Positions 36,149 to 44,555 of a stretch of 64,000 nt of DNA are shown here, piece by piece. This DNA comes from Lachnospiraceae bacterium (GTDB taxonomy: Bacteria > Bacillota > Clostridia > Lachnospirales > Lachnospiraceae). Position 1 is the stretch's first letter. Each line of letters opens with the position of its first letter. The translations under genes and the position numbers were made by a program. The notes below the pieces were generated by a model. That model did no database searches and had not been told where the DNA came from. It saw only the letters and a program-made list of their open reading frames with translations. The stretch lies in NCBI GenBank assembly GCA_030527645.1, contig JAUNAJ010000004.1:62001-126000 (forward strand), written 5' to 3'.

Positions 36149-36175
36149 GTCACAGTTCACGGAGTGAACTGTGAC
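36149..36175. repeat. Perfect 12-bp-arm copy of the dispersed CAGTTCAC element
   Basis: Arms GTCACAGTTCAC and GTGAACTGTGAC around GGA, the longest palindrome of the family. It lies ten bases after the end of the zinc-ribbon gene and could act as its terminator hairpin, but no T-run follows. Confidence 0.7.
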
Positions 36176-36184
36176 CCTGAATAC

Positions 36185-37834
36185 TTATAATGCGAAGCTA
36201 AGCTGAAAACTCTGCGCCAGCTGTGTCAGCTGTGATACCGGGTCGGTCAGATAGTACGCTGCAATTGTCGGATGGGAATAGAAGAACTTCTGACATTCAC
36301 CATAGGCTTCATCAATGGCAAAGCTCCACTCTGCCGGATTCTCGTACTCTGTTCCATGCAGCTCATACACTGATTCCTCCAGTTCATTTCTTCCTATTGA
36401 GCCGATTACTCCGGAATTTGTGACAGAACTGCCGGAAACAGCAATCTCGTTCACTGTTTCTCCATATCTGTTGTCATCCAGAAGTTTCACGCCGCCTCCT
36501 AAATAGTAATAGCAGTCGGAAGCTTTATTGTAATAGCCCGCCAGAGATTCTCCTGCACTATTGATATCACTGTGGATCGTCACAAATGAAGAATCGGGGT
36601 CATTGCAATTTTCTGATTTATAGATCAACGTCAGTCCGTCCAGGCCTGGATTCACCTCATAAACTGCATCCATGCCATACTCCCCCTCACTGCAGATCAC
36701 TTCTATCTCATACAGTCCATTCTGATTCATATCAGTGATGGCGTAAGAGGTATTCTCAATAGAATAACCGGAATTCTCTTTCCATACTGAAGAATAGTTC
36801 ACGATCGTCTGAATCTGATCAGTAAGCGACGGGACCTGCGATGTTGGATCTGGAGTTGGAGTCGGGTCCGGAGTCGGTGTTGGAGTTACAGGTGCAGGAG
36901 CCGGATTAGAATCGGTGGGATCCTTCTTCTCTGAAGTCTGCACTTTCTTCAGTTCCACGGTTTCCGTCAGTTCCACGTTCTTGTCGATTCCCTCAATACT
37001 GAGGCTTACCTCTTTATCGGTATATCCGTTTGCAGAAAAGACCAGCTGATAATTTCCCGGCTCCCCAAACATCATAGAGAATTCTCCGGTTTCATAACTG
37101 AGCCCATTCTGGACCGTCTGATGATCTCGCATAAGACTGATGTGTACATTCGGCAGAACCTCCCCCGTCTCAGCAGATACTACTGTTCCCTTGATGAATT
37201 TATTCAGACAGATGCTGTTCAGTGCAATGGACTCGTCCTCTCCAAATGCGATCGTTTCACTGGTGCAGAACAGATTGCCGTTATAGTAATAGGTCAGAGT
37301 ATACTTCTTGGAAGGATCCAGGCTGAAGCTGTAAGCTCCGTTCTGATCAGATTCTGCTGTTTTACTGTTTCCATCACTGTCTGTCGCAATAATTTCTGCT
37401 CCGGACAGACTTCTTTCCTCACCGGTCTCAGGATCGATATAATATACAAAGCCGGTCAATGGTCTTTCTGTCTCAGAAGCCGCTGCTGTCTGTTTCTTAC
37501 TCTTCAGGAGATCTGCAGAGACGACAGCCTGCGCTTTCTTTACGTTGACTGATCCCGTGCTGTCCGGATTCCTGTGCAGATACAGGAATGCCGCAGCAGG
37601 CAGGGAAATGGCCAGTGCACCTGCCAGAGCAGGAATCAGTACCTTCTTCGCGCCTGTCCTTCTTCCTCCGTTCTTTGGCTGGTTCGTTTCTGTATGTTTG
37701 AAATCCTCTGTACCTCCCGTCTGCTCCGTGACCGGCTGCTCCGAACTTGTCTGCTCTGTGATCTGAGGCTCTCCGCAGTAGATGCAATAGTTGGTGTTCT
37801 CATCGATTTTCTTTCCGCAATTCTTACAATACAT
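36185..37834 (-). CDS. Zinc-ribbon membrane protein with carboxypeptidase-regulatory-like domains
   Basis: 549 aa. An N-terminal zinc ribbon (CKNCG at 3-7, CIYCG at 17-21) is followed by a Gln/Thr-rich stretch and one membrane segment (about 66-86). Outside the membrane lie two carboxypeptidase-regulatory-like beta domains (about 125-215, with EIIATDSDGNSKTAESDQNGAYSF-like text, and 215-290), a Pro/Thr linker (APAPVTPTPTPDP, about 310-335) and a C-terminal domain of unknown type (about 340-549). Zinc ribbon plus surface domains is a common Lachnospiraceae layout; a role in the cell surface or signalling is only a guess. Ribosome site AAAGGAG. Confidence 0.75.
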   Translation of the reverse strand: MYCKNCGKKIDENTNYCIYCGEPQITEQTSSEQPVTEQTGGTEDFKHTETNQPKNGGRRTGAKKVLIPALAGALAISLPAAAFLYLHRNPDSTGSVNVKKAQAVVSADLLKSKKQTAAASETERPLTGFVYYIDPETGEERSLSGAEIIATDSDGNSKTAESDQNGAYSFSLDPSKKYTLTYYYNGNLFCTSETIAFGEDESIALNSICLNKFIKGTVVSAETGEVLPNVHISLMRDHQTVQNGLSYETGEFSMMFGEPGNYQLVFSANGYTDKEVSLSIEGIDKNVELTETVELKKVQTSEKKDPTDSNPAPAPVTPTPTPDPTPTPDPTSQVPSLTDQIQTIVNYSSVWKENSGYSIENTSYAITDMNQNGLYEIEVICSEGEYGMDAVYEVNPGLDGLTLIYKSENCNDPDSSFVTIHSDINSAGESLAGYYNKASDCYYYLGGGVKLLDDNRYGETVNEIAVSGSSVTNSGVIGSIGRNELEESVYELHGTEYENPAEWSFAIDEAYGECQKFFYSHPTIAAYYLTDPVSQLTQLAQSFQLSFAL

Positions 37835-37982
37835 AGTGTTTCTCCTTTCAGTTTTCTTCTATAAGATTTTTCTTTTGAGATTTTCTGTTATCTCTTTTCT
37901 GATGATTCAATAGTACGTTCTCTTTCTTTCTGAAATCTTAATCCAAACTGAAACAAAGATAAGTATTGAAAACACGAGAAAC

Positions 37983-38016
37983 AAAAAATCCGGAGTCCTG
38001 CTGGAACCTCCGGATT
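37983..38016 (-). terminator. Terminator of the lactate/malate dehydrogenase gene
   Basis: Minus-strand stem AATCCGGAG / CTCCGGATT followed by TTTTT, 23 bases after the stop codon. Confidence 0.85.
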
Positions 38017-38039
38017 CTATGGCTGCTTATTATTCAATT

Positions 38040-38984
38040 TCAGATCTGCAGGCTGGCTGTGATCTCCTTCAAAGAATCAGCAGAAGCAATCAGCTCCCTG
38101 ATCTCATCCTCATTCATATTGGGAAGGTTTACTTTCTCAACACCTCTTGCGCCGAGTACGCACGGCATGGACAGGCAGACATCCTCCATACCGAATTCTC
38201 CATGCATCATGGTAGACAGCGGAAGAACTGCTTTGGCATCATGCACGATGCAGTTGCAGACGTAAGCAGTTACAACAGATACTGCATAGAAGGTTGCCCC
38301 CTTTAAAGCAATGACCTTACCTCCTGCACCGCGGACATTGGCGAGGAGTGTATCGTGATCCGGAATATGAAGCTCCGGACGGTCCTCGAAATACTTATCG
38401 ATGTTCTCACCATAGATGGTTCCTCTAGACCATGGAATCATTGCTGTTGCACCGTGCTCACCGTATACATTCAGGTGAATATTCTTGGGGCTTACCTTTG
38501 CGCAGGTTGCAATCTCATCTCTTAAGCGTGCTGTATCGAGCAGGCAGCCGGTGCCGATGATCTGACTCTCCGGAAGACCGGACACCTTCATTATGGTGTA
38601 GGTAATGATATCTACCGGGTTGGATACAACCACATACTTTGCATCAGGAGAATACTTCACAACCTCAGGGATAACGGATTTGATGATCTCTACATTTCCC
38701 TGCGCCAGATCCAGACGGGTCTGACCGGGCTTGCGCGCTGCACCGAGAGTAAATACTACGATGTCGGAATCAGCAGTATCTGCATACTCACCGGCAGTAA
38801 CGGTAACAGGCATATCCATGACAGATGCCCCCTGTCGGATGTCGATTGCTTCACCCTCTGCTTTATCTTTGAAAATATCAACGAGAACGATCTCGGAAGC
38901 AATTCCCTGAACTGCGATTGTGTGAGCCACTGCAGATCCGACTCTTCCCGCTCCCAGTACGCTGATTTTTACACCTCTGTTCAT
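38040..38984 (-). CDS. L-lactate/malate dehydrogenase family protein
   Basis: 314 aa NAD-dependent 2-hydroxyacid dehydrogenase. The Rossmann motif GAGRVGSAVA (11-20), substrate loop GAARKPGQTRLDL and active-site His in GEHGATAMIPWS are present. Most features (GEHG, LDL, NPVDIITY, LDTAR) are of lactate dehydrogenase type. However, at the specificity position where LDH has Gln (Q102, in NQKPG) this has Arg (ARKPG), as in malate dehydrogenases, so the substrate is uncertain. GGAGGG lies nine bases upstream of the ATG, and a Rex-like operator lies about 35 bases upstream of the start. Confidence 0.88.
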   Translation of the reverse strand: MNRGVKISVLGAGRVGSAVAHTIAVQGIASEIVLVDIFKDKAEGEAIDIRQGASVMDMPVTVTAGEYADTADSDIVVFTLGAARKPGQTRLDLAQGNVEIIKSVIPEVVKYSPDAKYVVVSNPVDIITYTIMKVSGLPESQIIGTGCLLDTARLRDEIATCAKVSPKNIHLNVYGEHGATAMIPWSRGTIYGENIDKYFEDRPELHIPDHDTLLANVRGAGGKVIALKGATFYAVSVVTAYVCNCIVHDAKAVLPLSTMMHGEFGMEDVCLSMPCVLGARGVEKVNLPNMNEDEIRELIASADSLKEITASLQI

Positions 38985-39013
38985 AGTATAAACCCTCCAT
39001 ACATTTCTTTACT

Positions 39014-39031
39014 TGGTTAATTTTTTAACAT
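39014..39031. promoter_or_regulatory. Rex-like operator upstream of the dehydrogenase gene
   Basis: TGGTTAATTTTTTAACAT contains GTTAA-N4-TTAAC, close to the clostridial Rex consensus TTGTTAA-N4-TTAACAA. Rex represses fermentation genes until NADH rises, which suits a pyruvate- or oxaloacetate-reducing enzyme. The site is seen; the regulator is inferred. Confidence 0.6.
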
Positions 39032-39129
39032 TTGCTTGATAATAAATTAACATACATGCATGTACTTTGCAAGTGTTTTTTATTTTTTTCCGGAAAGAGT
39101 TACTCACGAACAGGAACGGAAAAGATACA

Positions 39130-39174
39130 AAAAAAGCCGTCCGGTTCCGCATATGCGAGATCGGACGGCTCTTT
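39130..39174 (-). terminator. Terminator of the isomerase-like gene
   Basis: Stem AAAAGAGCCGTCCG / CGGACGGCTTTTTT on minus, after the 39249-40115 gene. Confidence 0.85.
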
Positions 39175-39248
39175 TGTATTTTTTTATTTTCGTTGGTATT
39201 CCGTTACAGACAGTCTTATACTCTTATATCGGTACAGCTGTTCTGAAA

Positions 39249-40115
39249 TTAGTTATCCCAATATTTTGCAACGTGTGCTTTTGTAACCTCTGCAGATTTA
39301 GCAACGTTCTCTTCCTGAGACATTTCCCAGTATTCAGGACGGAAGATCTCGATGATGCAATTGTCGTTGCTGAAGCCAATCTTCTTAAAGGTGTCTGCAA
39401 TTCTCTTGTGATCCAGGCAGTCCTTTTCATCATCCGGCCACAGTCTTACTGCGTCAGTATTGTAGGAAGCACCCAGAGGCATCTCCTCGCATCCATTCAG
39501 ATGCCATACGAATACCTTGGATCCGTCAGCGTTCTCAAGAGCTTCCCATGTGGATCCCATGTTGCGGAAGTGATACTCATCGCAGGTCAGTCCAACCAGA
39601 GGATGGTTTACCTCTTTAATGATTGCATATGCCTCATCGAAACGGTTGATGCTCATGGTTGGTGAAGCACAGAACTCGATAGACAGCTTGATTCCTTCCG
39701 GCTCTACGATCGGAAGCATAGAATTGATTACCTCTACTGTATCTTTTCTGATCTCAGAGATAGTAGCCGGTACATCAAGATCAAAGGAAGGAACAACGAC
39801 GATCATTCCGCAGCCAAGGATTTTGCAGCGGCGAACGATCTCTCTCAGCTCATCAAGAACTGCGTCCTTCTCCTCCTGTGTCTTTTTCATATTGAAGAAA
39901 CAAAGAGCATTGTAAGAAGCCATCTTCAGATGATGTGTAGCAAAGAACTCACCCATCTCCTCAAGTGTAACTTTTCCGGCCTCCAGATCTCTGTTCAGAC
40001 ACTCTGACTGGATATCGATCAGGTCAAATCCGTATTTCTCACAGAGTTCCATATCCTTCATTACTGAATGGTCCTTGCATCCCTTGCTGTTAGCCTCGTT
40101 AAAACCGATTCTCAT
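39249..40115 (-). CDS. Sugar phosphate isomerase/epimerase-like TIM barrel
   Basis: 288 aa of the xylose-isomerase-like/AP-endonuclease family 2 fold. Metal-ligand candidates are the Glu in LSIEFCASP, the Asp/His in TCDEYHF, the His in WHLNG and the Glu in CIIEIFRPEYW, so an active isomerase or epimerase is likely (inositol, keto-sugar or related substrate). I start at ATG 40115, eight bases after AAGGAGG; a TTG two codons earlier is too close to the ribosome site. It has its own promoter and lies downstream of a LacI-type regulator that may control it. Confidence 0.8.
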   Translation of the reverse strand: MRIGFNEANSKGCKDHSVMKDMELCEKYGFDLIDIQSECLNRDLEAGKVTLEEMGEFFATHHLKMASYNALCFFNMKKTQEEKDAVLDELREIVRRCKILGCGMIVVVPSFDLDVPATISEIRKDTVEVINSMLPIVEPEGIKLSIEFCASPTMSINRFDEAYAIIKEVNHPLVGLTCDEYHFRNMGSTWEALENADGSKVFVWHLNGCEEMPLGASYNTDAVRLWPDDEKDCLDHKRIADTFKKIGFSNDNCIIEIFRPEYWEMSQEENVAKSAEVTKAHVAKYWDN

Positions 40116-40214
40116 CTTCAAATCCTCCTTGATTCATTACATGCTGAATTATTTTTCGTCCTTTACTGAAACAGGTTCCTTTTGGGAATCGTTCAATGTT
40201 TTTGCTGTGTCCTT

Positions 40215-40243
40215 ATAATATCACTGTGTGCTCGTGAACGCAA
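40215..40243 (-). promoter_or_regulatory. Promoter of the isomerase-like gene
   Basis: Minus-strand TTGCGT (40243-40238)-N17-TATTAT (40220-40215), about 100 bases before the start codon. Confidence 0.7.
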
Positions 40244-40289
40244 TACTTAAAATGCACATATTTTCACAAGTTTTTTAGTACATTTCAAC

Positions 40290-40323
40290 GAAACTCCTGC
40301 CATGTGTACATAGCAGGAGTTTC
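40290..40323 (-). terminator. Hairpin after the LacI-type gene
   Basis: Perfect stem GAAACTCCTGC / GCAGGAGTTTC at the end of the regulator gene. The following T-run is poor, so this may be a processing or weak termination signal. Confidence 0.55.
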
Positions 40324-40329
40324 TGTGGT

Positions 40330-41355
40330 TTACACATTATATTTTGTTTTGATCACGATGTCCGTGTGCAGATTCTCTCTGTTCGGCCGCACTCCGTCCA
40401 CCAGCAGAGAAAACATCAGTGTTACCGGCTCATGTCCCTGTGCATGAGCATCCTGCCCGATGAGGAACTGGATCAGGCCGCTTTTCAATTCTTCGATATT
40501 TTCATCCGTAAGGTCATTGGAGATGATCTTGATCTCTCCCTTTTTTCCGGCTTTCTCTACGGCTCTGCAGACACCGGATGCACCTGCTGCTGCCACATAA
40601 AAGCCCCCCAGTTTTGGGAATGTACGCATCAGCTCTTCCGCGATCTGCTCCGCACGCTCATTACTATCGTATACATACCGCACATCCACAATCTCTGCTT
40701 CTGGTTTGCAGGACTGCATCTCCCGCAGAAATCCCCGGACACGGTTGGCATGTGAATGGTTCAGCGGATAACCGGACAGGACGGCAACATCCTTCTCCCC
40801 AAACAGGATCTGCGACATCAAGCCTCCTGCTGCCATGCCGGACTGCAGACTATTCTGACCAACATAGCAGACTCTTTTTGAATTTTCTGCATCAGAGTTA
40901 AAGGTAATAACAGGAATGTTTTCATCCGCGAAGGCATTGATCTTTTCGACCAGATTGTCATCCTCAGTTCCCATAAGGATCAGGCCGGTACACCCGTTTT
41001 GCTTCAGACTCTCCATCTCCACCATTGCAGCACCGGTACTCTGGCCTTCCAGGGTACGGATCTCCATCCCCACACCCAGCTGTCCGATCTCCTGTCTGGC
41101 TTCTTCTACTCCCTGCAGAAGCTTCTTCATAAAGGGAGTCTCAATGCTCTGGATGATCATGCCGATCTTGATCCCCTGCTTAGAAAGAGCCAGGGCTCTG
41201 CCGGCACGATTGGGAGTATAGCCCATCTCCTTTGCAATTCGTTTGATGTTTTCAGCAACGTCCGGATTGATCCTCCCTCTGTTATTAAGAGCACGATCCA
41301 CTGTACCGCGGGAAACCCCGGCAGCCTCCGCAATCTGCTGCAATGTTACCGCCAT
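40330..41355 (-). CDS. LacI-family transcriptional regulator
   Basis: 341 aa. The N-terminal helix-turn-helix is classical (VTLQQIAEAAGVSRGTVDRALNNRGRI, residues 3-27). A periplasmic-binding-protein-like sensor domain (about 60-340) follows, of the type that binds ribose, galactose or similar sugars, ending FSLLVDGVRPNRENLHTD. The ligand is unknown. It lies six bases downstream of the HIT gene and upstream of the isomerase-like gene, which fits control of a small sugar-related unit. An inverted repeat at 41847-41866 in front of the HIT gene is a candidate operator. Confidence 0.92.
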   Translation of the reverse strand: MAVTLQQIAEAAGVSRGTVDRALNNRGRINPDVAENIKRIAKEMGYTPNRAGRALALSKQGIKIGMIIQSIETPFMKKLLQGVEEARQEIGQLGVGMEIRTLEGQSTGAAMVEMESLKQNGCTGLILMGTEDDNLVEKINAFADENIPVITFNSDAENSKRVCYVGQNSLQSGMAAGGLMSQILFGEKDVAVLSGYPLNHSHANRVRGFLREMQSCKPEAEIVDVRYVYDSNERAEQIAEELMRTFPKLGGFYVAAAGASGVCRAVEKAGKKGEIKIISNDLTDENIEELKSGLIQFLIGQDAHAQGHEPVTLMFSLLVDGVRPNRENLHTDIVIKTKYNV

Positions 41356-41361
41356 CTCACA

Positions 41362-41793
41362 TCAGTCCTTTGTGATGTTCAGCTCTGCCTTCAGAGCATC
41401 CATCATCTCTTTGTATTCTTCCTCACTCAGATGAACCGGATTCGGATTGGTGATCTCGAAACCACCGCCGAATTCAAATCCGCCCTCATACTTGGGAACT
41501 ACATGGAAATGAACGTGAGGAAGCTTGTCTCCGTAAGCACCGAGATTGATCTTTGTGCAGCCCCACAGTTTTTTTACTGCTGCGGCAACGTCAGCAACAT
41601 CATCCATGTAATCATGTCGCTGCTCCGGTGTCAGATCGGAAAGCTCTGCCAGATGCTCATCCACAGCAACAACGCAGCGTCCCTTATGTGCCTGATCCTT
41701 AAACAGATACAGAACGCCTTCTCTCATCTTTCCGACGCGGAACATAATTGCCTTACGATTCTCATTCTCCGGATCACAATAGAAACAGCTCAT
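41362..41793 (-). CDS. HIT-family nucleotide-binding protein
   Basis: 143 aa. The histidine triad is HVHFH in LPHVHFHVVPKYE (about 92-104), and the N-terminus carries CFYCD (3-7), suggesting a zinc site with other conserved residues. HIT proteins hydrolyse nucleoside phosphoramidates or dinucleoside polyphosphates. Ribosome site AAAGGAG. It overlaps no gene but is tightly linked to the LacI-type regulator downstream, so the two are probably co-transcribed. Confidence 0.9.
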   Translation of the reverse strand: MSCFYCDPENENRKAIMFRVGKMREGVLYLFKDQAHKGRCVVAVDEHLAELSDLTPEQRHDYMDDVADVAAAVKKLWGCTKINLGAYGDKLPHVHFHVVPKYEGGFEFGGGFEITNPNPVHLSEEEYKEMMDALKAELNITKD

Positions 41794-41846
41794 AGTTTTT
41801 CTCCTTTTCTAAAAATATAATTACATGATATAGTATTCGCCTCTTC

Positions 41847-41866
41847 TTGCGTGCACCTTCACGCAA
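41847..41866. promoter_or_regulatory. Inverted repeat, candidate LacI-type operator
   Basis: TTGCGTG-CACCTT-CACGCAA, two perfect 7-base arms, 54 bases upstream of the HIT start. The adjoining regulator gene makes autoregulation plausible; this is inference. Confidence 0.45.
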
Positions 41867-41987
41867 CTTCAGTTTACTACATTTTTCAGTATTTTTCCAT
41901 ATTTCTTTCCTGTTGAAAACAGAAAAAAAATTGAATGATTCTTGTGTAATGTGCATAAGCACGCAGTTTATTCCTTTCTTTGCGTAA

Positions 41988-42034
41988 AAAAAACAGAAGC
42001 GAGGCTTCCTTTTTTCAGGATGTCCCGCTTCTGT
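41988..42034 (-). terminator. Terminator of the 42134-42544 HIT gene
   Basis: Minus-strand stem CACAGAAGCG / CGCTTCTGTT followed by TTTTTTT, roughly 100 bases after the stop codon. Confidence 0.75.
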
Positions 42035-42133
42035 GTGCAGTCCTATTTATACTCAATCGGTTTCTGCCGTATGCAGTTCCTTAGAGAAGTTATACTCCCG
42101 GAATCTGACCTCCCGGTATCTGACAGTGAACGA

Positions 42134-42544
42134 TTACTGCAATACTCTTTTTACCTTGCTCAATACCTCATCACGGTCTGCATCGGAAAGATTTCCCGGA
42201 TTCCAGCCAAAGCCTGCACCATCCTTCTCATAACGCGGAATCAGATGCATATGGAAATGGAACACGGTTTGTCCTGCCGCAGAACCATTATTCTGAACGA
42301 TGTTGAATCCATCCGTATCCAATGCTTCTGTCATGGCACCTGCCATTTTTTTTGCCAGCAGGAACGCCTTTGCTGCCTTTTCCTCCGGAAGCTCATAAAT
42401 GTTTGCATAATGCTCCTTTGGCAGGATCAGAGAATGTCCTTTTGCTGCCGGTCCCATGTCCATGATCACGCGAAATTCTTCATCCTCATACAGAGTTGCC
42501 GCAGGAATCTCTCCGTTAGCGATTTTACAGAAAATACAATCCAT
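42134..42544 (-). CDS. HIT-family hydrolase (HinT-like)
   Basis: 136 aa. A typical HinT: zinc-binding CIFCKIANGEIP (3-14), DMGPAAKGHSLILP, NNGSAAGQTVFHFHMHLIPR with the histidine triad HFHMH. It hydrolyses AMP-linked phosphoramidates in the cytoplasm. Distinct from the 41362 gene in sequence and separated from it by a terminator. Single gene, downstream of the Tad locus in the same direction. Confidence 0.93.
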   Translation of the reverse strand: MDCIFCKIANGEIPAATLYEDEEFRVIMDMGPAAKGHSLILPKEHYANIYELPEEKAAKAFLLAKKMAGAMTEALDTDGFNIVQNNGSAAGQTVFHFHMHLIPRYEKDGAGFGWNPGNLSDADRDEVLSKVKRVLQ

Positions 42545-42639
42545 ATTGTCACATGCCTCTCTTTCTGAATTACTGCTTCCAGTATATCAGAAGAAACGAT
42601 TTTTCACAAAGTTTCTGAAAAAACACCGAACTTTTCTCC

Positions 42640-44046
42640 TTACAATCGATAGCATTTCCATTCAAAACCTGTATTTGCAAAGGTGATCCTGTCTCCATCA
42701 GACAAGGGCTGCTCCTCCTCCGGCTTCAGGAGAATACCATTGAGCTTCGTACCGTTTCTGGAGTTCCTGTCAGAAAGGAAACAATCATCCCCTCTGCAGA
42801 GGATCCTGGCATGGATCCTGCTGATTCCCAGTCCCTTCAGCACCACATCCATCTGACTGCTCTTTCCGATCATGGTTACCTCCTGATCGATTGCAATAGC
42901 GGTTCCGCCATCGGAAGAATCCGGTATCAGATAGCCCTTTGCCAGACGACTGTAGGCAGACTCACTTGTCAACAGACAGGTGGCATCCTCATCATAAGTG
43001 GATGTCTCTGTGGGATGCTCCTCCTTTTCCTTCTGCTGCAGAAGCCGTTCTTCTTCCTTTTCTTCCTCCATCCAGTCCTGCACCATCGCATACTGCTCCA
43101 TAGCAGCATCCCGCTCCTGCACCTTCTTTTCATTTATACTGCGAAGCTGCAAAACAGCAATTACTGCAATTGCAGCCAACACGCAGCCAATAGCAGCCAG
43201 ATCGTAAGCCAGATACCAGAGAAGAAATGTTCCGATGCCTCCGATACCCAGAGGAACTGCCCATAGAAAGATCGGACTCAGCCTTCCGGCAGCAGCCGGC
43301 TTCAGCCGTTCCGGCAGCTTTATTTTCTTCCCTCTCTTTTCTTCATCCTGGTCTTCTTCCTCAAAAAATGCACTGAGAAGGTCTTCTCTGCTGGTGGGAA
43401 CCGATCCCGGCAGTTCCCGCCCGGATAGGGAAGATCCCGATGCGGCCGTCATAGTCGCAGCTTCTGAAGGGGTGTTTTTCAGTTCTCGTTCCTGTTGGAT
43501 CTCCTTATCCTGCAAAAGCAGTTCTTCCAGATCTGCCGAAGCAATTCTGTCATCCATGACAGCCTGATAGAATGCATAGCCAAGCTGCACCGTTTCCCGA
43601 TTTTTATGCTCCAGCCGGGGAAGCAGGTATTCCGCCAGCTGCCGCAGCTGCTCTTTCCAGCTGAAGCTTCCTCCCGGAAAGTAGCAGAACTGAAATTCAG
43701 AAAGCGCAGGATCGGTGTAGATCCACTCTACCTTCAGACAAAAGCCACCTTCATCCAGCAGAAAGCTCTGCAGTCCGCTTAATGCACGCAGAATTGAGGT
43801 AATGAGCACCTCCAGACACCGCCTGTCTGCAGTTCCCGTCTCGAGAATACCCACCAGGCTCTGTCTGGAGGAAATATCGTAAAAAAACCTTCCGCTGCAG
43901 TCGATCTCATACCTCCTGCAGGCAAGAAATCCCGGAACCGCATTTTCCAGAAACATCCTGGTCTGAAAGGATTCCTCCTCTGTTTCTTCTGTCTCATATA
44001 GGACCAGATAGCTGTGATGTGTATCTCTTCTATATTCTGACTCCAT
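42640..44046 (-). CDS. FHA-domain protein of the Tad locus
   Basis: 468 aa. The N-terminal 190 residues form a domain (I believe DUF6382) that often precedes FHA in clostridial Tad loci. A low-complexity acidic stretch (about 195-235), two membrane segments (about 255-300) and a coiled region follow. The C-terminal FHA domain (about 385-465) reads GKSSQMDVVLKGLGISRIHA, DRNSRNGT and LSDGDRITFAN, with the phosphothreonine-binding Arg, Ser and Asn residues kept. FHA proteins bind phosphothreonine, so the pilus may be controlled by a Ser/Thr kinase. Last gene of the Tad operon; its GGAGG ribosome site overlaps the end of the TadE gene. Confidence 0.8.
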   Translation of the reverse strand: MESEYRRDTHHSYLVLYETEETEEESFQTRMFLENAVPGFLACRRYEIDCSGRFFYDISSRQSLVGILETGTADRRCLEVLITSILRALSGLQSFLLDEGGFCLKVEWIYTDPALSEFQFCYFPGGSFSWKEQLRQLAEYLLPRLEHKNRETVQLGYAFYQAVMDDRIASADLEELLLQDKEIQQERELKNTPSEAATMTAASGSSLSGRELPGSVPTSREDLLSAFFEEEDQDEEKRGKKIKLPERLKPAAAGRLSPIFLWAVPLGIGGIGTFLLWYLAYDLAAIGCVLAAIAVIAVLQLRSINEKKVQERDAAMEQYAMVQDWMEEEKEEERLLQQKEKEEHPTETSTYDEDATCLLTSESAYSRLAKGYLIPDSSDGGTAIAIDQEVTMIGKSSQMDVVLKGLGISRIHARILCRGDDCFLSDRNSRNGTKLNGILLKPEEEQPLSDGDRITFANTGFEWKCYRL

Positions 44047-44049
44047 CGA

Positions 44050-44520
44050 TCATTCTCCTCCATTTATGATCTGCCTTGCCAGCCATGCTGTTCGAACGCC
44101 TCCCACCGGGTCGCTCTGTTTGACTGTTTCCTTTACTTCATAAGGGAAAACTGCCGCATAGCCGGCGCTGCCTGTTGATTGATAGCTCACGGTCACACTT
44201 TTGCCTTCAGCAGAAATATCTATCGTTGGCAAGTCCATTAAAAAGGGCTGTTCCTCGATGCGCTGCTGCGCCCGGACTTCCGCCAGTCTCTCCGGGTTCT
44301 TATTGTCTCCTGCCTGTCTGGCTGTGCCGACAAGGGAAGCCTCACAGGCTCCGGCCGTATACCATACCCTTGCGTGCTCACAAAAGCAGAAAAAAACCAG
44401 CAATACAGTCAGCAGCACCGCCATCGGAGCAAGAAACGCTGCTTCTACTGTCATGCTTCCCCGACTCAGGCTTACCCTCCGTTTTTTCTTATTCTTTTTT
44501 GAATCGACGGATTCCTTCAT
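44050..44520 (-). CDS. TadE-like pseudopilin
   Basis: 156 aa. A basic N-terminus leads to the TadE signature GSMTVEAAFLAPMAVLLTVLLVFF (about 21-44), the E5-containing hydrophobic helix cut by prepilin peptidase. The rest is a small extracellular domain. TadE proteins are minor pilins that help start Flp pilus assembly. AAAGGA lies upstream of the ATG. It precedes the FHA gene with three bases between them. Confidence 0.82.
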   Translation of the reverse strand: MKESVDSKKNKKKRRVSLSRGSMTVEAAFLAPMAVLLTVLLVFFCFCEHARVWYTAGACEASLVGTARQAGDNKNPERLAEVRAQQRIEEQPFLMDLPTIDISAEGKSVTVSYQSTGSAGYAAVFPYEVKETVKQSDPVGGVRTAWLARQIINGGE

Positions 44521-44555
44521 ACTATTTTTCCTTTATAGTAAACTGTTACAGCCGG

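Larger units (their letters stand above)
41794..42133. other. Intergenic region between the two HIT genes
   Basis: About 340 bases. On minus it holds the terminator of the 42134 HIT gene (41988-42034: AACAGAAGCG / CGCTTCTGTG then T-rich) and the leader of the 41362 gene with the TTGCGTG/CACGCAA inverted repeat. Nothing else was recognised. Confidence 0.6.
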
